A stretch of DNA of 64,000 nt from Dehalococcoidia bacterium (GTDB lineage Bacteria; Chloroflexota; Dehalococcoidia; Bin125): NCBI GenBank assembly GCA_022826965.1, contig JAJDTU010000002.1, positions 186,001 to 250,000 on the forward strand, in the 5' to 3' direction. Below are positions 1-8,566 of this stretch, piece after piece (within the stretch, counting starts at the first letter, position 1; each line of letters starts with the position of its first letter). A program made the position numbers and the translations under genes. The notes under the pieces are model-generated. The model saw only the letters and a program-made list of their open reading frames with translations. It did not search any database and was not told where the DNA came from.

Positions 1-214
1 CCAGCAGCTCCAGTCCCTGGATGAACGTCTGCATCGAACCGGGACCGACCTCGTTTGCTTCCTTGATCCCGTCCCAGGGCTCGGGTGGTCTCGGCGCACG
101 GAAACGCAGGTCACCAACCGGCGGCGCGGCGAAGGGAATGCCGCGGAAGACGCTCAAGTCGTCCTCGGTTTGTCCCTGCAGTCGGCCGTACTTCGTATCG
201 ACGATGGGAGGCAT
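1..214 (-). CDS. Carboxylesterase type B, N-terminal fragment (runs off the window)
   Basis: Reading leftwards from the ATG at 214, the frame stays open to the window edge (71 codons). It starts MPPIVDTKYGRLQG and continues with FRGIPFAAPPVGDLRF and then a PxPPEPWDG motif. This is the typical N-terminus of type B carboxylesterases (para-nitrobenzyl-esterase family), which hydrolyse carboxylic esters with a Ser-Glu-His triad; the triad lies beyond the edge. The gene is divergent from the oxidoreductase at 295, with about 80 bases between the starts. The family call is confident; the substrate is unknown. Confidence 0.8.
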   Translation of the reverse strand, partial: MPPIVDTKYGRLQGQTEDDLSVFRGIPFAAPPVGDLRFRAPRPPEPWDGIKEANEVGPGSMQTFIQGLELL

Positions 215-294
215 GGCTTGGTCCTTTCCCGACGGTGATTTGATTGGCGATAGCCTGCTCGGGCAGGCTGGCAGTCATGATAAGGCGGGGCAAG

Positions 295-1326
295 ATGGCA
301 ATCGGACAGGTGGGGCTGGGACTGGACTTCTCACTGGGGATGACGTTCGAGAATCAGCAGACGCTGGCGACGGAAGCCGCGGAGCTGGGCTACGAATCGC
401 TCTGGACGCCCGAGGGCGCGGGGCTGGATTCATTCCATCTGTGCGCAATGCGCAATCAGGCGAGCGGACTGGCGACGGGCATCGGCGTCTGCCCGATCGC
501 CTATCGATCGCCGGTCGCGTTCGCGATGTCGGCGGGGACCGTGTCGGCGATGAGCGGCGGCAAGTTCTCGCTGGGCATCGGCTCCGGCGGCATCTACCGG
601 GCCGATACGCGTCGACAGCTGGGACTGCCACGCCGCTCGACGCTCGGCGTGATGCGCGAGTACACCGCCGCGGTGAAAGGGCTCCTGGCAGGCGAATCTG
701 TCACCATCAAGGGCGAGGCGTTCCAGTACGAGGGCGTGCAACTCGGCTTCCAGCCGCCGCCAACGCCGGTGCTGGTCGGCGCGCTGGGACCGCAGATGAT
801 CCAGCTTGGCGCTGAAGTCGGCGACGGCGTTGTACTCAACTGGTGCGACCCCGAGCGGGTGGGCTGGAGCCGCGACCGGCTCAATGAAGGCGCCGCCCGG
901 GCGGGCAAGGGTCCCGAGGACGTGCAGCTCGTGGAGTACATCCGCATCTGCGTCGACGAGGATGTCGAGACGGCGCGGATGTCGTACGCGAAGTCGATGC
1001 TCGGCTACGCGCTGGGCCAGGAGGTTCCCTCGGAGCGGCTACGCAAGTTTGCCTATCGAGCGCACTTCGAGCGGATGGGATTCGCCGAGGAGTTGGCGTC
1101 GCTCGACGACATGCGCCGCCGCGGGGCGTCGGCCGACGAGGTCGCGGCGGCCGCGTCGGAGGAGTTGCTGACGAGGGTCGGCTACTACGGCAACGCGTCG
1201 GGGGCAAAGGCAGCGTTCGAGGCGCTGGCTGACGGCCTGGACACGGCGATCGTCCGTGTCGTCGCGGCAAAGCCGGGCCTGGATGCGGTCAGAGCCGTGA
1301 TGCGCGCCTGCGCGCCTCAGGGCTAA
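295..1326 (+). CDS. LLM-class (luciferase-like) F420/flavin-dependent oxidoreductase
   Basis: This 343-residue TIM-barrel protein belongs to the bacterial luciferase-like family, which uses FMNH2 or F420 to oxidise or reduce small organic molecules. Visible family marks are an N-terminal GLGLDFSLGMTFE strand, LATGIGVCPIAYRSP, and GGKFSLGIGSGG near residues 85-95. The ATG at 295 is chosen because homologues begin just before the first beta strand; an in-frame ATG at 277 and a TTG at 244 are possible. Its TAA stop overlaps the stop of the convergent kinase gene. It is one of five family members in the window. Cofactor and substrate cannot be read from sequence. Confidence 0.85.
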   Translation: MAIGQVGLGLDFSLGMTFENQQTLATEAAELGYESLWTPEGAGLDSFHLCAMRNQASGLATGIGVCPIAYRSPVAFAMSAGTVSAMSGGKFSLGIGSGGIYRADTRRQLGLPRRSTLGVMREYTAAVKGLLAGESVTIKGEAFQYEGVQLGFQPPPTPVLVGALGPQMIQLGAEVGDGVVLNWCDPERVGWSRDRLNEGAARAGKGPEDVQLVEYIRICVDEDVETARMSYAKSMLGYALGQEVPSERLRKFAYRAHFERMGFAEELASLDDMRRRGASADEVAAAASEELLTRVGYYGNASGAKAAFEALADGLDTAIVRVVAAKPGLDAVRAVMRACAPQG

Positions 1327-2219
1327 GTGCCGCCGTTCGACAAGCGGGCCAGAGACTGGACGGCGTTGTCGACCAGCACTGGATGGGTGCCGCGCGGCAA
1401 GTAATGGGCAATCTGGATGACGGCGATCGAGAGTGCCCAGGCCCGACCGCGTGCCCAGGTATGCTCATCGATTTCGGCCGCGTCGCGCAGTGCTTCGCGA
1501 GCCTCGGGCGCGGCCCAACCCCAGGCAACATGCAGCTCGGCGGCTGGATCACCAGCGCCGGCCATGCCCCAGTCGATCACGGCGCTCAATCGGCCGTCGA
1601 TCGCGAGCATGTTGCCCGCATGGAGATCGAAATGGCACCAGCGTGGGGGTTGTTGATACTCGGGTATCCGCAATGCGTTGTCCCAGACGCGCTCCAGTCT
1701 CGGAAGGTCGAGCATGTGATCGAGCTGAGGCATCGCGGCCATCTCGCGCAGCGCCCGTCGCGTGAGTTGGTCCCGCGCGCCGAGCGGCAGCCCTCGCCCG
1801 CCGGTGTCCGGGCCACTTCGCGGAGCGCCGGCCGCGTCGACCCGGCGCAGCGCGACCAGGAACTCTCCCAGCATCGTTGCGGCGACTGCTGGGTCGGCGA
1901 GACGGTCGCGCGACGCTTCCTCACCATCGATCCAATCCATCACTGACCAGACCCAGGGATACTCGGCTGCTGGCCGGCCCTCGCCGCGGATGCGTGGGAC
2001 GCGCAGAGGTAGAACAGGCGCAAGCCTCGGGAGCCAGACCTGTTCCTTGCTGATACTCGGCGTCGCGCGAGCGATCTGCGGCAGGCGGATGCACATGTCA
2101 TCGCCGAGGCGATAGATGGCGTTGTCGGTACCGTCAGACGGCACTGCCCGCAGCGGCAACTCCGCCCACCGCGGAAACTGCTCGGTCAGGAGGCGGCGGA
2201 CGAGGGTGTGACCCACCAC
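1323..2219 (-). CDS. Aminoglycoside phosphotransferase (APH)-family small-molecule kinase
   Basis: The product (about 298 residues from a GTG at 2219) has the APH fold: TDNAIYRLGDDMCIRLP in the N-lobe, the catalytic loop WCHFDLHAGNML with its Asp and Asn, and VIDWG as the metal-binding DFG equivalent. Such kinases phosphorylate aminoglycosides, homoserine, choline or unknown metabolites, so resistance should not be assumed. A longer frame from 2348 would overlap the upstream dioxygenase by nearly 100 bases, and homologues start near the RRLLTEQFPRW segment, so the GTG start just after the upstream stop is preferred. Probably cotranscribed with the phyH-like gene. The start is uncertain. Confidence 0.75.
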   Translation of the reverse strand: MVGHTLVRRLLTEQFPRWAELPLRAVPSDGTDNAIYRLGDDMCIRLPQIARATPSISKEQVWLPRLAPVLPLRVPRIRGEGRPAAEYPWVWSVMDWIDGEEASRDRLADPAVAATMLGEFLVALRRVDAAGAPRSGPDTGGRGLPLGARDQLTRRALREMAAMPQLDHMLDLPRLERVWDNALRIPEYQQPPRWCHFDLHAGNMLAIDGRLSAVIDWGMAGAGDPAAELHVAWGWAAPEAREALRDAAEIDEHTWARGRAWALSIAVIQIAHYLPRGTHPVLVDNAVQSLARLSNGGT

Positions 2220-2251
2220 CGGACTGCCGACGGGGCGCTTGCGGAGCGCGG

Positions 2252-3223
2252 TCAGGCGCAGGCCTCGTCGTCGAGCGACCAGCGGTTGTACTCGGGGTCG
2301 GGCTGATCGGCGAGGGCGGCTCGTGCGTCCAGCCACATCTGGCGCCACCGGGCAGCGTCGTGGAGCACGGCGTCCGGGTCGCGCCGACTGCGGGCGACGA
2401 AGCCGGGGAAGGCTTCACGCCCGGTCGGCTGGCCGGGTGGGTGATAGCGCAGGTCGAAACTCCAGCGGATGCGCTCGCTGAGGTTGGGCAGCGCCGCGTG
2501 GATTGTCTTTCGGTGCAGGAACAGGCAACCACCGGCCGGCAACGGCACGGCTCGGGCGGTATCTTCGCCGGGCAGAATCGTGGAGGGGATGTTCAGCCCC
2601 TGCACGCCGCCGCAGTGGGTCAGCACTTCGCCGCGGTGCGAGCCGGGGATGAGCTGCAAGCAGCCGTTCTCGGCGTCGGTGTCCATCAGCGGGAACCAGA
2701 CGGTCAGCATGTCGGTGTCGTCGGCCGAGGCGTTGACCACACCCGAGTCCTGGTGCCAGGGCGTGGCGCCGTAGATCACATTGCCGTCGGCGTCGCGCGG
2801 AGCGATCGACTCGGGCACCTTGACCCGCACGTGCTGGACGGGGTTCGAATAGATCTCAGGGCCGATGAAGCACTCGACAGTATCGAGCAGGCTGGGGTTG
2901 GTCAGCGCGTCGAAGACTGCCGGGCCGGCCCAGAACGGCGTGTCTGCCTTGATGCCCTTCTGCGGCAGCGAGAAATCGAAGTACTGCGCGTGCACCTTCT
3001 GCGACTCGACGTAGACCTTCGAGACCCGCTCGCCGAACGGCAGGCCGGAGTACGTCTCGGCGATCACGCCCTGAGTGTGGAGATCATTGGCCAGCACGTC
3101 GAGCACATCGGCGTACTCGTCCATCACCGGATTGATCACTTCCTCGGGGTCGAAGACCTCGTCAACCGCGAGAAATCCAAACGTTTCGAAGTGATCAAGC
3201 TGTTCGGCGGTCAAGGACGGCAT
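2252..3223 (-). CDS. Phytanoyl-CoA dioxygenase (PhyH) family protein
   Basis: A 323-residue Fe(II)/2-oxoglutarate dioxygenase. The metal ligands are visible as WHQD (the HxD pair) and a distal His in KTIHAALPN, and the 2-oxoglutarate-binding Arg lies in RIRWSFDLRY. The segment NGCLQLIPGSHRG is the usual PhyH signature between them. Members hydroxylate branched fatty acyl chains, ectoine-like compounds or phosphonates, and SAR202-type genomes carry many. It ends just upstream of the kinase gene and is separated from the solute-binding-protein gene by a strong hairpin. The substrate is unknown. Confidence 0.88.
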   Translation of the reverse strand: MPSLTAEQLDHFETFGFLAVDEVFDPEEVINPVMDEYADVLDVLANDLHTQGVIAETYSGLPFGERVSKVYVESQKVHAQYFDFSLPQKGIKADTPFWAGPAVFDALTNPSLLDTVECFIGPEIYSNPVQHVRVKVPESIAPRDADGNVIYGATPWHQDSGVVNASADDTDMLTVWFPLMDTDAENGCLQLIPGSHRGEVLTHCGGVQGLNIPSTILPGEDTARAVPLPAGGCLFLHRKTIHAALPNLSERIRWSFDLRYHPPGQPTGREAFPGFVARSRRDPDAVLHDAARWRQMWLDARAALADQPDPEYNRWSLDDEACA

Positions 3224-3274
3224 GTGCGCTCTCTTGGCGTTCGTGGCTGGACGGTTCTCGTTGAAGCTTAACGG

Positions 3275-3317
3275 CTCCGAGCGGGGCGACGGACGTGACG
3301 TCCGGCCCCGCTCGGAG
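3275..3317 (-). terminator. Perfect 13-bp stem hairpin, likely terminator
   Basis: CTCCGAGCGGGGC is followed by an inner CGGAC/GTCCG stem and then GCCCCGCTCGGAG, giving one long uninterrupted hairpin in the gap between the solute-binding protein (ends 3341) and the dioxygenase (starts 3223). There is no clear T-run on the minus strand, so factor-independent termination is only probable. Nothing else is visible in this gap. Confidence 0.55.
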
Positions 3318-3340
3318 TTGGTTGCGCCGTGGTGGACGGG

Positions 3341-5284
3341 TTAGGTCTTGAGCTTCTGGATCGCAGTGAGACTGCCTTCGCCGCGAAGCTCTGCCGGACC
3401 GACCGGCCAGTTGATGTTGGCCGCGGTGGCCGACGCTGCGGAGACCTCGGTCAGGAAAATCCACGAGAAGTTGTCGTAGAAGCTGACGTAGAACTCCTCG
3501 AGCAACGCAGCCCGTTCGCTCGGCACCATCGCCTGGTTCTGCGCGATGTACAGCTCCTGGATATCGGTGTCCGGGTAAACGGAGACCGCGTAGAAGCCTT
3601 CCTCGTTGATCTCGGAACCGATCACGGTCTCGGGCTCGGCAATGGTGTTGGTGAAGAACCAGAACAGACCGGGCTTGGAGAACGTGCGCACTTCGGCGAA
3701 GTACTCGCTGGAGAGGTACTCGACGATCTTGGTGCGGATACCAACCGCCTCGAGATCTTCCTGGATGACCAGCGCCATGGTCGGCACGATGACCTGGAAG
3801 TCGGTGACGATGTGCAAATCGACATCGAGGCCATCGGGGAAGCCGGCCTCGGCCAAGAGCGCTTTGGCGCGCTCCGGGTCGTAGCCGTGGTAGCGCGACT
3901 CGAGTGCATCCTTGGGGAACCCGATGGTGCCCTTGTAGGGACCGTAGGACGGCTGCTCGGAGCCGGTCAGCAGACCCTCAATGATCGCCTCACGATTAAT
4001 GGCCAGGTTGGCGGCTTCGCGCACGCGAATGTCGAGGAACGGGTTGGGCACGCCGTCGACCTCCGCCACCGACTCATGGGTGTTGAACATGATGTGGTGG
4101 GTCGGATTGCCGGCCGGCCCGTAGAGGATCTTGAAGTTCTCGTTGTCCTCGTAGGGGACGACGATGTCGGTCGGCAGGTTGTAGGCGACATCGACCTCGC
4201 CCGCCTCGATGCCGGCGAGCTGAGCCAGCGGCTCGGGACGGATCTTGACGTCGAGGTCCTTGAACCAGGGCAGTCGCGGCAGGACCAGGCCGTCGCGGCC
4301 GCGGCGGTACTGATCGTTGCGAGTCCAGTTGAAGCCCACATCGGGGGTATGCGACTGGAAGACGAACGGACCGGTGCCCATGGCCTGCTCGGTGTCGACG
4401 TATCCGTCACCGTGCTCCTCGACGAACGCCTTCGACATGTGGCGCACCGCGCCAGACATGATCGATCCGGCCAAGGAGGCGTTGGGGGCCGGGGTCTCGA
4501 CCCGGAACGTGAAATCGTCAACGACGCTGTAGCTGGAGAAGTTCCCCGTGCCGAATGTTCCCCGTGCTGTGCCCCATCCATTTGGATGATCGCTCGACTC
4601 GCCGCCTGCGTGGTACTCGGCTTCAGCCGCCACACGTTGGAAGTTGAACTCAAGGTCGTGGGCGGTGTACTGCGAACCGTCGTGGAAGAACGCGTCGTCG
4701 GTGACGGTCATGATCAGGTTGGTCGGGTCGACGATTTCGATCCCGGCCACAAGGTTGGGCTCCAGCGCGGCGGTCTCCGGGTGGTTGGACATGCCGGCTT
4801 CGAACGTGCAGGCGCCGTTGATGTAGTTGGTCTGCGACCCGGAACGCTGCGGGTCGAGGCCGGCCGTGTAGCGCGAAGTGGCGACGTAGAGCGTCGCTTC
4901 GGTGTCGATCTCCGGCTCGGCCGCTTGCACGTCCTGCTGGGCCTGGTCACGCTCGATGGCTTCCGCCGTGCCTTGCTGCGGCTCCTCCTGCTGCTCGACC
5001 TGCTGGGCCTGCTGCTCAGCCTGCTGTTCGGCCTGCTGCTGCTCCATGGCCTGCTGCTGCTGTTGTTGCTGCTGCGGCTGCTCGGCCGCCGGCTGCGCTT
5101 GCTGCTCCTGCTGCTGCGGCTGAGCCTGGGCAACGGCCTGCTGCTGCGCATCATCGTCGTCATCGCCACAGCCAACCAGTGCGAGACCCGCTGCGCCGAC
5201 CCCGGCGCGCGAGCTTGCTCGCAGGAGGGCCCGGCGGGACAGACGCCGGCGACTCATTCGAGTCCAGTAGTTTCGCTTGTGCAT
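3341..5284 (-). CDS. Peptide/nickel-type ABC transporter solute-binding lipoprotein (SBP family 5), copy 2
   Basis: A 647-residue family-5 extracellular solute-binding protein. The N-terminus has a Tat-type RRRLSRRALL region, a hydrophobic stretch and a lipobox LVGC with Cys39, so it is probably a Tat-exported lipoprotein held on the outer face of the membrane. Residues 41-122 form a Gln/Glu/Ala-rich low-complexity linker that includes eight consecutive Gln. The family-5 fold follows (EATLYVATSRYTAGLDPQ; the late motif REAANLAINREAIIEGLL). The ATG at 5284 is chosen over an upstream ATG because an AAGGAG sits about 7 bases before it. It is a close paralogue of the gene upstream at 5520-7472 and lies in the same transport locus. 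Confidence 0.9.
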   Translation of the reverse strand: MHKRNYWTRMSRRRLSRRALLRASSRAGVGAAGLALVGCGDDDDDAQQQAVAQAQPQQQEQQAQPAAEQPQQQQQQQQAMEQQQAEQQAEQQAQQVEQQEEPQQGTAEAIERDQAQQDVQAAEPEIDTEATLYVATSRYTAGLDPQRSGSQTNYINGACTFEAGMSNHPETAALEPNLVAGIEIVDPTNLIMTVTDDAFFHDGSQYTAHDLEFNFQRVAAEAEYHAGGESSDHPNGWGTARGTFGTGNFSSYSVVDDFTFRVETPAPNASLAGSIMSGAVRHMSKAFVEEHGDGYVDTEQAMGTGPFVFQSHTPDVGFNWTRNDQYRRGRDGLVLPRLPWFKDLDVKIRPEPLAQLAGIEAGEVDVAYNLPTDIVVPYEDNENFKILYGPAGNPTHHIMFNTHESVAEVDGVPNPFLDIRVREAANLAINREAIIEGLLTGSEQPSYGPYKGTIGFPKDALESRYHGYDPERAKALLAEAGFPDGLDVDLHIVTDFQVIVPTMALVIQEDLEAVGIRTKIVEYLSSEYFAEVRTFSKPGLFWFFTNTIAEPETVIGSEINEEGFYAVSVYPDTDIQELYIAQNQAMVPSERAALLEEFYVSFYDNFSWIFLTEVSAASATAANINWPVGPAELRGEGSLTAIQKLKT

Positions 5285-5368
5285 AATCGCTCCTTCTCGA
5301 ATGGACACGCGCAGACGCACGACCCGCGCGCGTTTCGGAAAGCTTAGGCCATCGCGAACTATCCGGTC

Positions 5369-5384
5369 TACGACTTATGTCGTA
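5369..5384. promoter_or_regulatory. Inverted repeat TACGAC-TTAT-GTCGTA upstream of the second solute-binding gene
   Basis: Six-base arms separated by TTAT lie about 85 bases before the start at 5284, followed by a further GTCGTACGAC-like run. The position suits an operator, but no regulator is tied to it. It is inferred from symmetry only. Confidence 0.25.
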
Positions 5385-5448
5385 CGACCGTCGTTGTCCT
5401 CCCGAGGGACACAGATTGCTCCCACGCCTTCGGATCTGATCTCCTGCG

Positions 5449-5502
5449 GGCGGCTGCGAGCGGAACCTGAAGGTGAACTGCCTCCTTCCGCTCGCCTCCG
5501 CC
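5449..5502 (-). terminator. Long imperfect hairpin after the first solute-binding gene
   Basis: GGCGG-ct-GCGAGCGGAA pairs with TTCCGCTCGC-ct-CCGCC around a 20-base loop, starting 18 bases after the stop of the gene at 5520-7472. The symmetric ct bulges and the place suggest a terminator or mRNA 3'-end stabiliser. It could limit read-through between the two solute-binding genes and so set their ratio. Confidence 0.5.
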
Positions 5503-5519
5503 TGGGAGCTGGCCGGCCG

Positions 5520-7472
5520 CTAGGCGGTCTTCAGCTTTTGGATCTTGCTCAGCGTGCCTTCGCCTCGCAACTCGGCCGCGCCGACCGGCCAGTTGATGTT
5601 CGCCGCCGTGATTGACGCCGCCGAGATCTCGGTGAGGAAGAGCCACGAGTAGTTGTCGTAGAACAGCGTGTAGAGCTGCTCGATCAGATCCGCGCGCTCC
5701 GCAGGCACCATCGCCTGCTTCTGGGCGAGGTAGAGCTCGTGAATCTCGGTCTCGGGGTAGACCGACACCGAGTAGAAACCGGTCTCGCTGATCTCGGCGC
5801 CAATCACGGACTCCGGCTCAGCCGAAGCATTGCTGAAGAAGTAGAACATGCCCGGCTTCGAGAACGTCCGCACCTCGGCGAAATACTCGGAACTGAGGTA
5901 CTCGATGATCGTGGTGCGGATGCCCACCGCCTCCAGATCCTGCTGCACGATCAGCGCCATCGTCGGAACAATGACCTGGAAATCGGTCACGATGTGCAGA
6001 TCGACGTCGATCCCGTCGGGATATCCGGCCTCGGCCAGCAGTTGCTTGGCGCGCTCCGGGTCATACGGGTGTCGGCGCGATCGCAACGCGTCCCCAGGGA
6101 AGCCGATGGTGCCCTTGTAGACGCCGTAGGATGGCTCTTCCACGCCGGTCAACAGACCCTCGATGATGGCCTCGCGGTTAATCGCGATGTTGGCCGCCTC
6201 GCGCACGCGGATGTCGAGGAACGGGTTCGGCACGCCGTCGACCTCGTCCACCGCGTCATGCGTGTTGAACATGATGTTGTGCGTGGGGTTGCCCGACGGG
6301 CCGTAGAGCACTTTGAAGTTGGGATCGCCGTCGTACGGGGCGACGACATCGGTCGGCAGGTTGTAGGCGGCGTCCATCTCGCCCGCTTCAATGCCGGCAA
6401 TCTGGGCCAACGGCTCCGGACGGAGTTCGACGTACAGGTCCTGGTACCAGGCCAGCCGCGGCCCGGCCAGCGCGTCGCGGCCCTTGTGATAGCCCTCGTA
6501 GCGGCTGTACCGGAATCCCACATCCTGGATATGTTCCTCGAACACGAAGGGCCCCGTGCCGACGGCGTGGACCGTGTCCACGTGCGCGTCGCCGTTGGTT
6601 TCGACGTACTCCTTCGAATGTTGCACCACCGCGCCGCCGGTGATCGACGCAACCAGCGAGGCGTTTGGCGCCGGCGTCTCGACGGCAATCGAATAGTCGT
6701 CGATCAGGCTGTAACTGGAGAAGTTCTCCGTACCGAACGTTTGCCGCGCAGAACCCCAACCGTTGGGGTGGTCGCTGGTCTCGCCGCCCTGGTGATACTC
6801 CGCCGCCGACGAGACTCGCTCCCAGTTGAACTGCAGGTCGTGCGCGGTGTAGGGAGTGCCATTGTGGAAGTTGATCCCTTGCGCCACGTGGAAGATCAGA
6901 TTCGTCGGATCGATCAACTCGACTGACTCGACCAGGTTCGGTTCCAGCGCAGCCGTCTCAGGGTGATTGTTCATCGCGGAGTCGAACACCGTCGATGAGT
7001 TCACGTAGTTCGTCTGCGATCCGGAGCGCTGACCGTCGAGTCCCGAGGTGTAGCGACCGGTGGCCAGGTTGAGTGTCGCCTCAAGGTCGATCTCAGGCTC
7101 GGCCGCTTCGACGTCCTGCTGCGCCTCTTGCCGCTCGATCGCTTCGACCGTGCCCTGCTGAGCCTGCTGTTCCTGCTGCTCAACCTGTTCGGCCTGCTGC
7201 TCGGCCTGCTGTTCGGCCTGCTGCTGCTGCATGGCTTGTTGCTGTTGCTGTTGCTGCTGCGGTTGTTCAGCAGCGGGCTGTGGCTGCTCTTCCTGTTGCT
7301 CCTGAGGTTGCGCCTGGACGACCGTCTGCTGCGCGTCGTCATCGTCGTCATCGCCGCAGCCAACCAGGGCGAGTCCGGTTGCGCCGACGCCGGCGCGAGC
7401 TGAGGCTCGCAGTAGCGTTCTCCGCGTCAGTCGTTGGTGCGACATGCGCTTCCAGTAGTTTCGCGTTGACAT
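5520..7472 (-). CDS. Peptide/nickel-type ABC transporter solute-binding lipoprotein (SBP family 5), copy 1
   Basis: A 650-residue paralogue of the downstream gene, with the same plan. It starts MSTRNYWKRMSHQRLTRRTL, which holds a Tat-like twin arginine; a lipobox LVGC follows with Cys39, then six Asp, then a Gln/Glu-rich linker to about residue 125, then the family-5 binding domain. GAGGAG stands about 8 bases before the ATG at 7472. It follows the two permease genes with a 192-base gap. The pair probably arose by tandem duplication and may bind different ligands through shared permeases. Ligands of this family include peptides, sugars, metals and opines, so the true ligand is open. Confidence 0.9.
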   Translation of the reverse strand: MSTRNYWKRMSHQRLTRRTLLRASARAGVGATGLALVGCGDDDDDDAQQTVVQAQPQEQQEEQPQPAAEQPQQQQQQQQAMQQQQAEQQAEQQAEQVEQQEQQAQQGTVEAIERQEAQQDVEAAEPEIDLEATLNLATGRYTSGLDGQRSGSQTNYVNSSTVFDSAMNNHPETAALEPNLVESVELIDPTNLIFHVAQGINFHNGTPYTAHDLQFNWERVSSAAEYHQGGETSDHPNGWGSARQTFGTENFSSYSLIDDYSIAVETPAPNASLVASITGGAVVQHSKEYVETNGDAHVDTVHAVGTGPFVFEEHIQDVGFRYSRYEGYHKGRDALAGPRLAWYQDLYVELRPEPLAQIAGIEAGEMDAAYNLPTDVVAPYDGDPNFKVLYGPSGNPTHNIMFNTHDAVDEVDGVPNPFLDIRVREAANIAINREAIIEGLLTGVEEPSYGVYKGTIGFPGDALRSRRHPYDPERAKQLLAEAGYPDGIDVDLHIVTDFQVIVPTMALIVQQDLEAVGIRTTIIEYLSSEYFAEVRTFSKPGMFYFFSNASAEPESVIGAEISETGFYSVSVYPETEIHELYLAQKQAMVPAERADLIEQLYTLFYDNYSWLFLTEISAASITAANINWPVGAAELRGEGTLSKIQKLKTA

Positions 7473-7572
7473 CGTTCGTCTCCTCGATCGGCGGGCACAC
7501 CCCGCCGCATCCTGCCGCGCAGGCTATGTAGCGCCGAACGGACTCTTTGTACTCGCGGTGACAACTCCGTTA

Positions 7573-7578
7573 TGTCAA
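7573..7578 (-). promoter_or_regulatory. Possible -35 box (TTGACA) upstream of the first solute-binding gene
   Basis: An exact TTGACA on the minus strand about 100 bases before the start at 7472. No good -10 lies at the ideal distance, although a TACAAA occurs 21 bases further on. An internal promoter would fit the usual excess of binding protein over permease. Weak evidence. Confidence 0.25.
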
Positions 7579-7664
7579 CCAGAAGGCAGCGCACTCGACC
7601 GCGAAATCGCAATTGGAAAATCCAGACAGCGCCCGTTCGGATATCGGATGAGCCGACCGCGAAC

Positions 7665-8564
7665 CTATCCGAGGTTGCGCAGGCGGGGATCGAGCAGATC
7701 GCGCAGCCAGTCGCCGACGAGGTTGCCGCTCAGCGCGACGAGCATCAGGGCGAGGCCGGGCATCCACATCACCCACCAGGCCTGTGTCAAGTAGTTCCGC
7801 GCCTCGGTAATCATCCGTCCCCACGTCGCCTGTTCAACCGGCGCGCCAACGCCAAGGAAACTGAGCGAGGCCTCGGCCACGATCACGACCGGCACTTGCA
7901 GGGTCATGATCACGACAATCGTGTTGAAGACGTTGGGCAGCAACTGCTTGCGCATGATCCAGAAGCCGCTGCCGCCCGCAGCCAGCGAGGCGATCACGAA
8001 CTCCCGCTCCTTGAGCGACAGCACCTCGGCGCGAACCAGACGCGCATATCCGGCCCAGGTCCAGAACAAGAGGATGAGTACGACGTTCCAGATCGACGCG
8101 CCGAGGGATGCTCCAAGCAGGACGGCGAAGACTACAGCAGGCAGGGCCAGCTGGACGTCGACGTAGCGCATCAGAACCTGACCCATTTTGCCGCTGCGCC
8201 AGCCCGCGATCACCCCGACCGTGCTGCCGAAGAGCGCCGCGCCGGGCACAACGATCGCGACCACGATCAGGGAGATACGAGCGCCATGCACAATGCGCGT
8301 CCAGATGTCGCGGCCGATGTGATCGGTCCCGAGCAGACTCTCGGTGGTGCCGCCATCGAACGCCGGTCGGGCCAACTTGTTGAGCACGTTGGTATCACCC
8401 GGATCGCCAGGAGCGATGATGTCCGCGAAGATGCCGAACACGAAAAACACGAGCATGATCGTCAGCGGAGGCACGAGCAGCAGTGAACGCCGAATCCGGC
8501 GCGGTCGGCGTATTCGCCACCTGCGCCTCGGCTCAATCGCGGTGTCCGCAATCCGCTCGCTCAT
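7665..8564 (-). CDS. ABC transporter permease, DppC/OppC type
   Basis: A 299-residue inner-membrane permease of the binding-protein-dependent dipeptide/oligopeptide/nickel class. A basic N-terminus (RRWRIRRPRRIRRS) precedes the first membrane helix. The family hallmark GDPGDTNVLNKLARP and the phrase LLGTDHIGRDIWTRIVHGARISL, split across residues 60-85, are typical of DppC. The cytoplasmic EAA loop is present as EFVIASLAAGGSGFWIMRKQ. It starts 3 bases after the stop of the DppB-type gene, so the two are translationally linked. No ATPase genes accompany them. Confidence 0.9.
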   Translation of the reverse strand: MSERIADTAIEPRRRWRIRRPRRIRRSLLLVPPLTIMLVFFVFGIFADIIAPGDPGDTNVLNKLARPAFDGGTTESLLGTDHIGRDIWTRIVHGARISLIVVAIVVPGAALFGSTVGVIAGWRSGKMGQVLMRYVDVQLALPAVVFAVLLGASLGASIWNVVLILLFWTWAGYARLVRAEVLSLKEREFVIASLAAGGSGFWIMRKQLLPNVFNTIVVIMTLQVPVVIVAEASLSFLGVGAPVEQATWGRMITEARNYLTQAWWVMWMPGLALMLVALSGNLVGDWLRDLLDPRLRNLG

Positions 8565-8566
8565 GA

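Noticed and set aside
1323-2219. Antibiotic-resistance gene
   Set aside because: The APH fold also covers many metabolic kinases; nothing in the sequence or context indicates aminoglycosides.
3329-5347. Long open frame of about 670 codons on the plus strand opposite the solute-binding protein
   Set aside because: It is the antisense of a strongly supported family-5 binding protein; its Leu-rich end is the complement of the Gln-rich linker.
7427-7664. Short frames before the first solute-binding gene
   Set aside because: No ribosome site, no similarity and no conserved composition; treated as leader.
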